Below are positions 9,537 to 22,516 of a stretch of DNA of 64,000 nt, piece by piece. The stretch covers positions 11,163,642 to 11,227,641 of the forward strand of contig NC_037263.1 of NCBI RefSeq assembly GCF_000002425.4. Reading direction: 5' to 3'. The number at the start of each line of letters is the position of its first letter. Position 1 is the stretch's first letter. Both the position numbers and the translations under genes were made by a program. The notes beneath the pieces are model-generated. The model was not told the DNA's origin and made no database searches. It saw only the letters and a list, made by a program, of their open reading frames with translations. Source of the stretch: Physcomitrium patens. Taxonomy: Eukaryota > Streptophyta > Bryopsida > Funariales > Funariaceae.

Positions 9537-12500
9537 AGGCTCTTAAGTCGAATCCACTGATTGTTGGTTCTCCATTTTCTAAGCGTGACAACTACAAATA
9601 AGCTACAAACAAGGATTGAAAGTTCAATGTTATCTTACCTAGATCTTGTTTCTTTTATAAGGAAGATTTTCATCTTCATTTTGATGGATGTCATCGATGA
9701 AAAGCCTCCACCGCCTTTGCTGCATTTGCAAGATTCTTTATTGGCTCCCATGTGCATTCACTAATATCATATCCATGTCAAAGGATAAGATATTCCAATT
9801 TATTTTGGCACCGCCTTGAATCTAAGAATTCTTCTACTTCAAACTCTTCATTATTGTTCACTTCTATAAGAAGAGGTGGAGCTTGTCTTCTTCTTGGTAT
9901 GTCCACTGTCTTGTATAGTTCAAGAAGAGACACGTGGAATACTGGATAGATTTTCATTGTCTCTAGTCAATGTAAACGATATGCAATTAGATTGATTTGT
10001 GCAGAAATAGAAAATGGTCTAAGCCTTCGATAGTCCAACTTGTCACAAAGACAAGTGGTCTTGATATTGTGATGAAATAACCATACCTTATCATCCATGT
10101 GGAATGATGGTTGTTTCTTTCGATAGACATCCGCATTGACCTTTTGTTGTTCTTGAGCTTCTTTTAATTGCGCCTTCATCATTGCATGTAGCTCTGACAA
10201 ATCAATTGCCAAATCTTTCAGAGTAGGATTATCAACTTTTGAAAAGTCAAAAGTATCAAGTCATAGATAATAACCATAATTAGCAAAAAAAGGTGTTTGT
10301 TTTGTAGAAAAATGTACTGTGTTATTGTAAGCAAACTCTGCCAATGGCAAAAGAATTGTCCAATCATCTTGTTGGTAGTTGATGGTACATCTTAAATACT
10401 GCTCTAAAACTTGATTAATATGCTCCGTTTATCCATCAGTTTGAGGATGGAATCTCGAAGATAGTTTTATATCCACTTTTAAAATCTTGAAAAGAATCTG
10501 CCAAAATCTTCATACAAATTGAGTTCTCTTATCTGATATAATATCCTTGGATAATCCATAATAGCGATAGATATTGTCAAGAAAGAGCTTAGCTATTTCT
10601 TCACCTGTGATAGATTTTATACATAGTACAAAATGTGCCATCTTGGTAAAACGATCTACTATCACGAATATAGAGTCATAAGAACTTGAGATTAGAAGAT
10701 CCATGATGAAATCTATAGAAAAAGAAGACAATGGTTATTTTGGAATGGATAATGGTTGAAGAAGTTCATAAGGTCGATGACGAGGAGTTTTTGATCTTGA
10801 GCAAACATCACAAGATTGTACAAAATCTTTGACTGCTTTCCACATTTTTCGCCACCAAAAGTCCTTGGATATTAGTTCCAAAGTTTTATTATATCCAAAT
10901 TATCCTGCTGCTGGAAAATCATGACGAGCTTCAAGAACACGTAATCGAGCTTCACCTTCTGGAACATATAGGCATCCCTCAAAATATAATAGATTCTTCT
11001 TGAATTCAAACTTAAAAGTATGATGAGACTTTGAAGGATTTCTCTTCATATCACAAATAAGAGGATCAGAAGACATACTTGACTGAACTTGTTTAATGAA
11101 AGTTGAATCAACAGTTAGTGTTGATTTTATTGCTCGAAGATGAAGATGCTTTGGCTTCAAGAGAATTGTTCGTTGTTAATCAAAAGCAGCATCTCCTTCC
11201 TATGATGTAAGATAAGATCGTCTAGAGAGTGCATGTGACAAACCTTATTATTTTTCTGGTGGATAAGTGATCTTGAATTTGAATCTTAACAAAGTCATAC
11301 TCCAATTGGCTTGGCGATGATTCAAAATACGTGTTAACATAAAATATCCAAGGTTCTTCTGATCCGTATATAATGTGACTAGGCTAGAAGTACCTTCTAG
11401 ATAATGGAGCCATTCTTGAAATGAATCTACGATTAGAAGAAGTTCTTTGTCGTAGATCTCTTAGTTGATCTCGGCTACTAAAATTTTTTTGGAATGAAAA
11501 GCTATTGGATGAAGTTTATCATCTGTTTCCATTTATGACAATACGGCACCTAAAGCAAAGTCTTATGCGTCTATTTCCATAAAAAATGGCTTAGAAAAAT
11601 CGACGTGATACAAGATTGGTGTAGAAACAAAGGCTGTCTTCAAAGCTTCAAAAGCTACTTCTGTTTCTTGATTCCATTGAAGTTTGTCTTTGCATGTCAA
11701 ACGTGTAAGTGGAGCTGCAACTTGAGAGAAGTCTTTGATAAAGATCCGATAGTAGTTGACAAATCCCAAAAAGAATTAGACATCTCTTATCATTTTTGGG
11801 ATCTTCCAATCCATAATAGTTTGAACTTTCTTAGGATCTTTCATAAGTCCATCATTTGAAATGATGTATGCTAAGAAGTCGACTTGAGTAGTGTAAAATA
11901 CACACTTTTCTATCTTGGCATAAAATCCTGTATCTCTTAGTTTTTGTAATACTTAGCAAACATGAAGTTCATGTTCTTCTCAGTTCTTAGAATAGATTAA
12001 GATGTCGTCTAAGTAAAAGATAACAAAATCATCTAAAAAATCTCGAAAGACATCATTCATTACATGTTGGACTGCTGTTGGTGTATTTGCAAGTCCAAAA
12101 GGCATGACATTGTATTCAAAATGTCTATACCTTGTTCGAAATGTAGTCTTCCATTCATCTCCTTCTTTGATGCGTACCAAATTGTATGTTCCCCGTAGAT
12201 CTATTTTTGTATAGATCTTAGCTTGATTCAACTGATTAAGAAGTCCAGATATCAAAAGTAGTGGGTACCTGTTTTTGATAGTGATTTTGTTGAGTCCTCG
12301 ATAATCAACACATATCCACAATGATCCATCTTTTTTCTTCACAAATAAAATTGGAGCTCTTTCTGGAGATTTGGAATGGTATATTAAATTCTTGGCTAAA
12401 TTTTCTTCAATATACTCCTTGAGTTCAGCCAATTCATTTTGAGATAAATTATAGATTAGTCAAAATAGCGGTTGTACTCCTTCTTAAAGATCAATTGAGC

Positions 12501-14353
12501 AGTCATAGGAACGATGTTCAAGAAGAGTATCTACATTCTTTTTCTCAAATACATCTTAAAAATCTTGATATTGGCTTGGAATGCCACTTGAAGTCTTTCC
12601 ACTAATAGATACAGGTGTGGCATAAATGACACAAGGTGATCCTTCTTTTGTCGCATGTAAGAAAGCACTTGCACCTACAAATATAGGTTTAATTATACTA
12701 GACTTATTACTTTCTACTCAATTAACTCCACTCTTAGTTATACTTTCAGAAAAGTCAAGACTACGAGAAGTCAAATCTATTTTAGGGTTATATTTTTTTA
12801 GCCATGATAAACCTAAAATGATTGGATTAGAAAGAGATCTAATGATATTAAATATTATAAAGCTATTATGACCATTAGATGCTATTTCTATAGGAATGGT
12901 TTCATGAGTAACACCTCCTCAAGACAACGGATGACCATCTATGATTTCTACATGAACAGGTTTATTGTTCTTTATTAAAAATATGCTATGTCTTTTAGCA
13001 AATTTTTCATCTAAAAAACATGTTGAGGCTCCTGAATCTAGCAAGGTAGAGGCTTTGAGATGTTTAGATCCTAAAATAACATTTATTGTAAAATATGGAG
13101 AGGATTCTAAAGAGAAGATAGGACCTTTACTAGGTGTTGTACAAGGTTCCAGCCGCATGGTTCCTATTGTAGCTAGACAAGTTTGTTTTTCGACATGCTA
13201 TCTTTTTTGATCAACATACTCCTCATTTTATGGTTGCGTCACTTCTTTGGGTAATGTTGAGCATTATGTTTAGAGTCTCCACAGTATAAGCACAATCTTT
13301 CTTGATGACGACGAGTCTTTTCTTGCTCAGTAAGAGGTTTGAAACATACTGCATCAATTTGCATATCCTCTACTTCCAAAAGTATGTATTGAAGAGATGT
13401 TGGTGTTGCCATTGAATTATAGTAACATTGAGGTCCACTTATACGGTTCTCAGATCGGAATTCAAAAAGACAATTGTCAAACTTCACAACAAAGTCAATT
13501 GTTTAACTCAATGTTTGAGGATCACGTAAGTTGAGCATTAATTTCTTTTACCTCATATTGTAATCCGTAAAAAAAATTAGCTATTAAGTGCAACATCATC
13601 CCACTTAATATCAATTGTAAGTTGTCAAAATTGTGAAGCATACAATGTTATTAATCGATTGCCTTGTCGTAAAATATGGATCTTATTGGTTGCAACACGA
13701 ATTGCATCATGTTCTCCAAACATGGATCGAAACTCCACCAAAAAAGCCTCTAGATTATCCAATATTGGATCTCGTCATTTAAGAAATGATGAAAACCTCA
13801 ATAGTGTTGAACTTGAAGGAAGCGTACTAATGAATCTAACTTACAATCATGGAATTGGATAGCTTTGGAATTGAAGTTCAATCACAAGTTGTAATTGATT
13901 GATAAATCCTCAAAACTTGGATCTAGTGCCATCAAACTTCTTGGGTAGGACAGTTCTTGGTTCTCTAATACTGGAAGGGCATTCCACCATAAGAGAAGAA
14001 ACATGATTTGGTGCACATGTTGAAGTAGCTCCAATCATTTCTATATCTTCACTTCTTGCCAATCTTATTGCTTCTTGTGGTGGTAAATTGAGTTGATACA
14101 TCGCAAGCATTAACTCTTTCAATTGCTCTTGCATTTGTGCCATTGCACTCTTCATTTTAGGAAGTTCTGCCATGATAATACTTAGAAAAGAAAAGTTGTC
14201 TAATATCGCTCAAGACAAATAGAAGAGAGGACTTGAGAACAAAGAAAATACTAAAGACAATATCAATTTAGAAGGGGGTAATCCGCAACTTCTAATATGC
14301 TTGTGTCTTATCAAGAAAAAGGGATAATCGACTCTTAATCAAAATTAGACAAA

Positions 14354-14367
14354 GCTCTGATATTGTA
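14354..14367 (-). other. tRNA-iMet-type primer binding site of gypsy copy 1
   Basis: Minus-strand TACAATATCAGAGC, close to the common plant retrotransposon primer site TGGTATCAGAGC (initiator Met tRNA), placed just inside the 5' LTR end. The same word lies at 21109-21122 beside the copy-2 LTR, which supports the assignment. Confidence 0.7.
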
Positions 14368-14369
14368 GG

Positions 14370-14735
14370 TGTACTCTTCTCAATCTATCAAGGACAAGAC
14401 ATGATTAAGACAAATAAACAAGTGAGATTTCTCTCATAGAAAGATGACAAAATAGAAATAACTTGATGTATATATTAAGAAAGAAACTGAAATGGCTATT
14501 GCCGAAAGCCAAGAAAACTAGAGACCCTTGAAACTAGACTAGAAGCAAGAAAGGAATTGGCAAGAGTGAAGAAGGCTTCATTCTTGTCTCTATATATACT
14601 ATCTAACTAGGGGCTACATGGTGACGTTCTATGGGACCTCCTATATGTGTTGACTTTGTAAGACACATGCCTTGATTTATAAGGCAAGTTTTTCTATGTG
14701 TGGGCCATATAGTTAGCTTGAAGACCAAGCTAACA
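14370..14735 (-). repeat. 5' LTR of gypsy copy 1 (shorter than its partner)
   Basis: High identity to the 3' LTR for about 350 bp, including a TATATATACTATCTAACTAG block and the palindrome at 14713-14733. It stops at the palindrome, so roughly 200 bp present in the 3' LTR and in copy 3 are absent on this side. Confidence 0.75.
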
Positions 14736-15199
14736 AGCATGAACTTTGGTATCTTTGTTATAGAATTTTCATGCAAATACTTCTTTTGGACGTTCTTCAT
14801 AGGCAAGTTCTATTTCAAATATAATTACTAGCTACCTATTAGTAAATATCTTTTGATGACTTTGTGGTTTAAGTGGCTTTTTATCTCAAGGTTGTCTTTG
14901 CAAGCTACTTAGTTGAGATAGTATGACCAACATGGTATCTATTTCTTGACTATCTTTATCATAAAAAATAGACAAGACCAAAAGAATATAAAGAGGCTAT
15001 GATCATGAACTTGAATTACTAACTTATACTATTCTAAACATTTGAAAAATCTGCCTCTTCAAAGGTTGCCTCTTTCCCTTCTTTATGAGGCCAAGAACTA
15101 AGAATCTTCATGGTAAAGCCATCTTACCAAGCTATTGTTCTTTATTTTGCTGCTTTTGGTCTAGATGAATGTTCTTGATGAAACTTTTAAACTTTCATT
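14736..15199 (-). other. Copia remnant between the two gypsy elements
   Basis: No clear open frame. Short minus-strand traces around 14760-14960 (for example SQLSSLQR, and a GATACCAAAGTTCATG block) can be fitted to copia RNase H, which would be the continuation of the part at 7950-8132 across the gypsy insertion. The rest may belong to the 3' end of gypsy copy 2. Assignment is tentative. Confidence 0.35.
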
Positions 15200-17043
15200 T
15201 GCGTATTTGTAAGGTTGTTAGTTAGTTCTTACGTGTGATTGTTGATATCATATTTGTGCCAATGGACTAGATATTCAAGCCTTCCATATTTTATCCTTGA
15301 ATTTAATACCTCTTCTAATCAAATTCAACATGATCATTGATTTCAACCATGTGAAGTGATGGTTGTCTTCAAACTGGTATATTCGATTTCTTATACCTTT
15401 CCAAAAGTCAAACAAAGATTAGATGAAGATAATTCTAAGTCATAAGTTATGTTATTGATTTATTTTTGAATCACAAATGGTTCCAACCTTAGGTAGTCCA
15501 ACTTATCACATGGACTGTTGGTTTTTATATTGCACCAAAAAAGCGACACTTTGTCACCAACTTCAAACGGAGGATGTTCTTTCTTCAATTCATCTACCAC
15601 TAACTTATAACATTGTTGAGCCCTTTCTAGGTGAGTCTTCATGGTTGCTTGAAGTTTGGCCATCTTCGTAGCAAATTCTTTTATTATTAGATTTATCGAC
15701 TTTGAAGGCTTTATCATATCCAATTTTGGATGATAACTGTAGTTTGAATAGAATGGTGTATGTTACATAGATGCATAGATTGTATTGTTATATGCAAACT
15801 TTATCTACAACAAGTAGGAAGTCTAATCATCTTATTGATAATTGATAGTATATCTCAAATATTACTCAAGAATTTAGTTGACCCGCTCTATTTGGGCCAT
15901 CAATTTAAAGGTGAAAGATAGAAAAAAGGTTGATGTCAATCTTAAAAATCTTGAAGAGTGCCTTCCAAAACCTAGATACAAATTGTGGCCCACGATCGAA
16001 CACAATGTTATCTGGCATCTTGTGGTAATAATAGACATTATCAATAAAGATTTTTATCATCTCTTCACTAGTAATTGACTTCTTAAAAACTATAAAATGT
16101 GCCATCTTAGTCAATTGATCAACAACTATGAAAATAGTGTCAAATGAGCTTGATAGTAGAAGATTTGTAATGAAATCTATAGAAATACATGACTATGATT
16201 GTCTTAAAATAGAAAGGGATTGAAAAAGTTTATATGGCTGGTGTCAAGAATTCTTTGTCTTTGAACAAGTATCACATGATAGTACAAATTCTTTAATGTC
16301 TTTCTACATTTTAGGCCACCAAAAGTCTCTAGACAGAAGTTCCAAGGTCTTATTGAATCTAAAATATCCGGTTGTAGAGAAGTCATGGCATATTTGAAGA
16401 ATGTGCATATAAGTCGGCCATTCAAGAATAAACAAGTGTTCTTCACGGAACAAGAGGTCTTCAATCTTGAATCTAGAAGACTCTTCATGAAGGTTATTGA
16501 CAAGACGCTTGATTTTAAGAACAAAAGGGTTTGTGGTTGAGGTTTTATAAACCTGATCAAGAAATGATAAATCCACATGCATTGATACATTGATTGCTCA
16601 AAGATAAAATTGCTCAGGCTTTAACAAGATTTTCCATTATTGATCATATGCTACCTTGCTTTCTTTTGGTTCAAGAAAGGAACGTCTTGATAATGCATCT
16701 AATAACCCTTGTTGGCTCTTGGGTCAATACGTGATGTAAAACTGAAATTATGAAAAAGATATACTCCAATGTGCTAGGCGATAATTCAAGTCTTGAGCTA
16801 ATATGAAGTATTTTAGATTTTTGTGATTTGTATATACAGTCACCTCATGAAACGTGCCTTTAAGAAAGTAGTGCCATTCTTAGAAAGAATCCATGATGGC
16901 AAGCAACTCTTTATTGTAGATTTTGTTGTTGATTTCTACTGTTGAGAATTTTCTAGAATAGAATGTAATTGGGTGGAGTTTATCCAAGGCAAAGTCAGAT
17001 GCATTTGTCTCCATAAGAAATGCTTTAGAAAAGTTGATGATGT

Positions 17044-18365
17044 CGTATTAGATGTTGTCTTGATCAAGAATGCATTGGGTACCAAGCTGTGGAAGGTGAA
17101 GTTGTGTTTCACAAGTATCTAAGAAATTTTAATAGGTTTCATCTATACAAGAAGAATATAATCTGAATTTCAATTCAAAAGTGCTAAAAATATTCATCTT
17201 GGTAGCCTTAACCATACATAAATCCCAATTACCTTATTACTTTCATATTTATATAATTTAGATTTTTCTTGTAAGCCCCAATCCTAATCAATGAGCTTTA
17301 ATAAGTTGTAACATCCAATCTGACCATCTACTTGATGTAAAATTTTGCATACAATTGTCAATGTAAGTCTTCTATATGCTCAAGAATTTTTAGCCCAATC
17401 CAACTTATAAATTGTAAAGAAACCTCCAAAAATTGCAATGATGTCACTCGGCCACCAACTTAAAAAGTAAAGTAGAAATCCCAACACTGATTTCTTCCTT
17501 TGTAATTGTTAAATTTGATTCAAAATTAGTGTGCAGCTTGATCTTTAAGTTCTTCAACACCATGCCAAATTTCACTTTGATCCAACTAATAAATCTGTAG
17601 ATATCACAAAAATCCTATCCAACGTCAAATTGCCAACTTCCAAAATCCTCTTATGCTAAAAACCAGATATCTCTAAACCACATTGTTTGACTATCAAAAA
17701 AATTTATATGTACTTAGCATACTTAATAATCCAAAGAGTATCAAATTTTCAACCATAGATATTACACCAATTGCACTAACTAGCCAAAATTGCTAGCCCT
17801 ACTTATATTATATTAAATCCAAATCACCAATACAAACCTTGACTTTGAACAAAAATTGCCAAGTTCTTCAAAACCCTCCAAAAAAAATCCTTATGCCTTT
17901 AAAAAGAACTTCAAGCTAGCTCTCAAATCTTATCCTTTGATCTTTGAATGAATCCCTATTTTGCCCTAGGCTATCGTTTTTGTGATTAGAGGTCTGATTT
18001 TGACCCTGTCTCACAAACAGCCAAACCCCGGGTATCAATCTAACCTATCCTAAGGATTTTTTAGCCCAATCCTACTTTCAACTTAACCCTAGTATAAACT
18101 ATACTAATTATTTATCTCCTCTAATCTGATTTTATTAATTTATGGTCTTTCTAAGGTAGTAGAAGAGTCTCTATAACCTAAAAGATAAAATTACTAACTA
18201 ACTTTCAACTTATTAACTATTAAGATAAGAAAATAACCTAAGAGGCTTTTATAAAAGCCATGTTTAGACACTTCAAATTGTAATTGAACTAAGATAATTA
18301 GATATTAATTAGAAATTCAATTTTGATTATAATTTCACTATATAGTCGTATTATATCACAACAAC
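17044..18365 (-). mobile_element. 1.3-kb insertion inside gypsy copy 2
   Basis: Copy 2 follows copy 1 up to 17043 and again from 18366, while the sequence between has no counterpart in copy 1. The junctions carry the same word ATGATGT (17037-17043 and 18366-18372), as expected for a target-site duplication. Near both ends the insert has a direct repeat around TCGTATTA (17042-17050 and 18345-18353). It contains no coding trace. On the minus strand a TTTTATAAAAGCC TATA-like block lies about 110 bp from one end, which would fit a solo LTR. A non-autonomous DNA element is the alternative. Confidence 0.6.
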
Positions 18366-21149
18366 ATGATGTAGAATTGGTGTAGAAGTAAAAGCCTTCT
18401 TCAAAACTTCAAATGATGCTTCTGCTTTTTTACTTCACTTGAGCTTGTCTTTACATGTTAAGCATATAAGTGGCATTACAACTTGAAAAAGATTTTTGAT
18501 GAAGATCCAATATTAATTGGTAAATTTCAAATAGCATTGTATATTTTTTACTGTTTTTAGAATCTTCCAGTTCATGATTGTGTAAATGTTTTTAGAATCC
18601 ATCATTAGACCATTGTTTGAAATGATGTATCCTAAGAAGTCAACTTAAGTAATATAGAATATACACTTTTCCATCTTGGCATACAATCTCGAATCTCTAA
18701 GTTTTTGTAACACACAAAAAATATGAACTTCATATTTTTTTATATTTTTAGAATAGATTAAAATATTGTCTAAGTAACAGACAATAAAATCATCTAGAAA
18801 CTCACAAAAAACATCATTGATAAGATGTTGAAAAACAACTCATTCATTCATGAGTCCAAAAGGCATGACATTAAATTCAAAGTATTCATACCTTATTCAA
18901 AATACAGTCTTTCATTCATCTCCTTCTTTAATGCGGACCAAATTATATGCTCTTTGTAGATCTATTTTTGTATAGATCTTAGCTTGATTTAATTGATCAA
19001 AAAGTCCACATATTAAAGACAGAGGATATCTATTCTTCATAGTAATATTATTGAGTCTTTGATAATCCACACATTTGGAATGATCCATTTGTTTTCTTCA
19101 CAAATAAGATAGGAGCTCCTACAGGAGATTTTGAATGGTATATAAAATTCTTGGCCGAGTTCTCATCAATGTACTTCTTGAATTTAGCCAACTCATTTTG
19201 TCATAAACAATAGATTGGACCAAATGGCAGCTAAGTTCCTTATTTAAGATCAATTGAACAATCATATGGATGATGCTTTGGAAGATTATCTACATTCTTC
19301 TTCTCAAAAATATCTAGAAAATCTTAATATCGAATTAAAATTTTACTTAAAATCTTTCCATCATTTAAAATGAGTGTAGCGTAAATAACAAAAGACAATT
19401 ATTTTTTTGCAGCATGCAAAAAAGTTTTTGCACCTACAAGTACAAGTTTGGCTACACTAATTCATGGCGTTCAATTGGATTAGAAAAAAAAAATAATAAT
19501 GTTTGAAGAAAAATCAAGTTTACAAGAAATCCAATCTATCATAAGATTATACTTTTTTAGCCACAATAAATCTAAAATAATTGGATTAGAAAGATATCTA
19601 ATTATATTAAAAATTACGTAACTATTATGACTATTTATTATTACATCTATAAGAAGTACTTTGTGAATAACATCTCCAAAAGATAACGGACGACCATCTA
19701 TGATTTCTACATGTACAAATTTAGTTTTTTGTACTAACTGTATATTATGACTTTTAACAAATTCTTCATCTAAAAAATAAGCTAAGGCTCTTGAATCTAT
19801 TAAGACAGAAGCTTTGTAATTATTAGATCCTAAATGCACATCTATTGTAAAAGAAAGAGAGAGTTTTGATGAGATAATAGGATCTTCATTAAGAATTGTA
19901 TAAGATTTCAGCTACATGGTTCCTATTGTAGTTGGACAAATTTGTTTTCTGACATGTTTTCATCTTTCACAATAGTACTTCTCATTTAGTAGTTGCGTTG
20001 TTTCTTTAGACAATATTGAGGAGTGTGCTTAGCTTCTCCACAATATCAATATAGTCCTTCTTGACAACGATAAGTCTTTTCTTATTTGGTAAGAGGTTTA
20101 AAACATACTGCATCAATTTGCATGTCTTCTACTTCCAATTATTTATATTGAGAAGTCGTTGGTATTCTCATTGAATTTTAATAACGTTGAGGTTCTTTTG
20201 TGCGATTTATTGATCAAAATTCAAAAAGCCCATTTTCTTATTTCATAGCAAAGTCAATTGTTTGACTCAATGTCTAAAGATCAAGTAAATTGAGCATCAA
20301 TTTCTTTACTTTATATTATAATCCATAGAAAAATTGGCTAATGAGTGTTGCATCATCCTACTTAATATCTGTTGCTAATTATTAAAATTTTGAAGTGAAT
20401 ATTGTCATTGATCAATTGCCTTGTGACAAGATGTGAATCTTATTGGTTGCAATATAGATTGCATCATGTTTTTCATATATAGATTGAAAATCTGCTAAGA
20501 TTGCCTTTGAATTATCTAATATTGGATCATGTCATTCAAAAAATGATGAAAACTATGATAAAGTAGAATTTGAAAGTAGTGTTCTAATAAACTTGACATA
20601 TGATCCTTAGGTTGGATGACTTTGAGGTTGTAATTCAATCACCACTTATATCTAATTGATGAATCCTTAAAACTTAAATCTTGTGCCATCAAACGTCTCA
20701 AGTAATGCAATTTTTGGTTCTTTGAAACTTAAATGATGTTTCGTTGTAAGAGCAGTAATATGGCTTGGTGTAGGTGTTGAAGCAACTCCAATCATCTCTA
20801 TATCTTCATTGCCTAATAATCTTATTGCTCCTTATGGTGGTAGACTGAATTGATGCATTGTAAGCATTAATTCTCTTATTTGCTCTTGCATTTGAGTCAT
20901 TGTACTCTTCATTTCAACAAGCTCAGTCATGCTAGCACAATAATAATAAATAAATAAATTTCTATTCTTATAAAATAAAATACTCTAGAATCAAGAAAAA
21001 AAATTCTAAAAACAATATCAATTTAGAAGAAGATATTCTGTAACTTCTAATATGCTTATGTCTTATCAAAAAAAAGAAATAATCTATTTTTAATTGAAAA
21101 AGGACAAAGCTCTGATATTGTATGTGTACTCATGTCAATCTATCAAGGA

Positions 21150-21682
21150 TACAAACTAAAAGAAGATACATAAATTCATAGAATTTGTATCAAAAAGAAA
21201 GTAACAAAATAGAAGAAAGTATGTATATTCAAGGAAGAACTAGAATGGCTATTGCTCAATACTAAAAAATATAAGTCTCTTGAAACTAGACTAAAAGGAA
21301 GAAAGAAGTTAACAAGAGTGAGGAAGGCCTCACTCTTGCCTCTATATATATTACTTAACTAAGAATTATGTGGTGACATGCTATGGGACCTCGAATACAC
21401 ATCCAACTTACAAGACACATGTCTAATTTGTAAGGCAAGTTTTCTAGGTGTGTGCCATATGTCCAACTTGTACTACAAGTAGTCAACATGTTGACATGTG
21501 GCCTCTTTTTTGGCCAATTTTTATACCTATAAATCACCTATAGACATGTATAAAGGCAAAGCAACATCTATAAAGCTTTTAGGAAGCATTTCACAAGATA
21601 TTATCATATTTATCTAGTTTGACTTACTTCTAACTTTTCTTATTATCTAGATAATTATTAAAGTAAATATGTATATCCACGA
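21150..21682 (-). repeat. 5' LTR of gypsy copy 2
   Basis: Follows the LTR of copy 1: an AGAATGGCTATTGC block, GAGACTCTTGAAACTAGACTA-type wording, a TCACTCTTGCCTCTATATAT block, a TTGTAAGGCAAGTTTT block, then CATCTATAAAGCTT. It ends near 21682, where the copia Gag trace begins without a gap. Confidence 0.7.
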
Positions 21683-21934
21683 TAATTGATTTGCAAGTAC
21701 TTTTACCTTATTAATATGAGCTATGACGTCATCTCTTTTTTTTGTCTTTACTATTAAGAACTTCTTCCTTGTCCATAGAATATTAGCAAGGTTTCTACTC
21801 TCATAGATATTATAAAGAGTCTTCCATGCTTTTGCTAGTCTATTGTAAGCAATTATATGTGAAAAATTGGCATCATCCAAATTTAATGCAATCATGCTAA
21901 AAGCCTTTCTTTTACAAAGGTTCAGTAAAGCCAA
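21683..21934 (-). pseudogene. Copia Gag fragment
   Basis: Conceptual peptide has the UBN2/Retrotran_gag pattern of plant copia elements: MIALNLDDANFSHII, AWKTLYNIYESRNLANIL, and KKRDDVIAHINKVKVLANQ. It belongs to the fossil copia element spanning 7.5-23.0 kb and is cut by the gypsy copy-2 LTR. Confidence 0.8.
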
Positions 21935-22516
21935 GAAAAGCTCTATTTTTTTCTTTTAATGATAGAAGTTGTTATCCTTAAACTTCTCAATTATTTTCAA
22001 ACCCTCACCTTTACTTAAAGCCATGTTTGAAAAAGAGATATATCAAAGAAAATTTTTAAAAAAAATTTAAAATTTAAAAAATTTAAAAAAATTAAAATCA
22101 ACAAAATATGTTACTGCCTTAAAAACCAATAATGCCCTCTTTGTGAGTAAACAAGTGATTTCACTCTTTTATCACTCTTAACTTCATGTATAGGACTTCT
22201 CACAAGTTTTATATTCTATTTTAATTTCTTGTATAAGCTTTGCCACTCTACAATCACCCTTCTTTTCTCATAAAATACTTCTAACCTCACAAAATATTTT
22301 TTATCACTGTAAGAAGATTTCAAGGAATGTTTATTTTATAAAATTATAATATTAAATCATAAATGATGTAACTTAGTAAAAAATATAATATTAGTATTTT
22401 TAAAATTTTCTTCAAGGTATTTAATAACTTTTAAGATTTTCAAATCACTTAACAATATATAAGAACAAAATTAGATAAACAACTAGATACAACAGTAGAG
22501 TTAGATGATACCAAAT

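Larger units (their letters stand above)
8553..14735 (-). mobile_element. Ty3/gypsy chromovirus, copy 1 (best preserved)
   Basis: Minus-strand element with parts in chromovirus order. 5' LTR is 14370-14735 and the primer site 14354-14367. Gag lies at about 13500-14173 (MAELPKMKSAMAQMQEQLKE) with a zinc-knuckle region at 13240-13300 (LCLYCGDSKH). Aspartic protease is at 12919-13158 (LLDSGASTCFLDE), reverse transcriptase at 11980-12432 ([28 protein letters not shown]) and RNase H at about 11200-11769. Integrase has a zinc region near 10900-11160 and a core near 10510-10731 (FIVIVDRFTKMAHF-type). The GPY/F-like post-integrase part is at 9967-10212 (NIKTT, CDKLDYRRL), the chromodomain at about 9690-9870 (EEFEVEEFLDSRR; CTWEP), an extra conserved stretch at 9279-9536, a polypurine tract at about 9112-9125 and the 3' LTR at 8553-9111. 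It is broken at a moderate number of places. It sits inside the copia RNase H region. Confidence 0.85.
15200..21682 (-). mobile_element. Ty3/gypsy chromovirus, copy 2
   Basis: Same family and strand as copy 1, more decayed. Recognisable parts on the minus strand: LTR at about 21150-21682, primer site 21109-21122, Gag about 20300-20930, and protease 19480-19839 (DSRALAYFLDEEFVKSH). Reverse transcriptase trace lies at about 18870-19200, RNase H about 16650-17040 resuming at 18373-18650, integrase zinc region 16304-16582 (FWWPKM), integrase core 15905-16114 (MTKMAHFIVFKKSITSEEM), and the post-integrase part 15460-15723 (NIKT, CDKLDYLRLEPF). A chromodomain trace is near 15240-15300. A foreign 1.3-kb insertion interrupts it at 17044-18365. 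Its 5' LTR abuts the copia Gag stretch exactly, so it inserted into the copia gag gene. A matching 3' LTR was not found, and the left boundary is approximate. Broken in many places. Confidence 0.75.
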
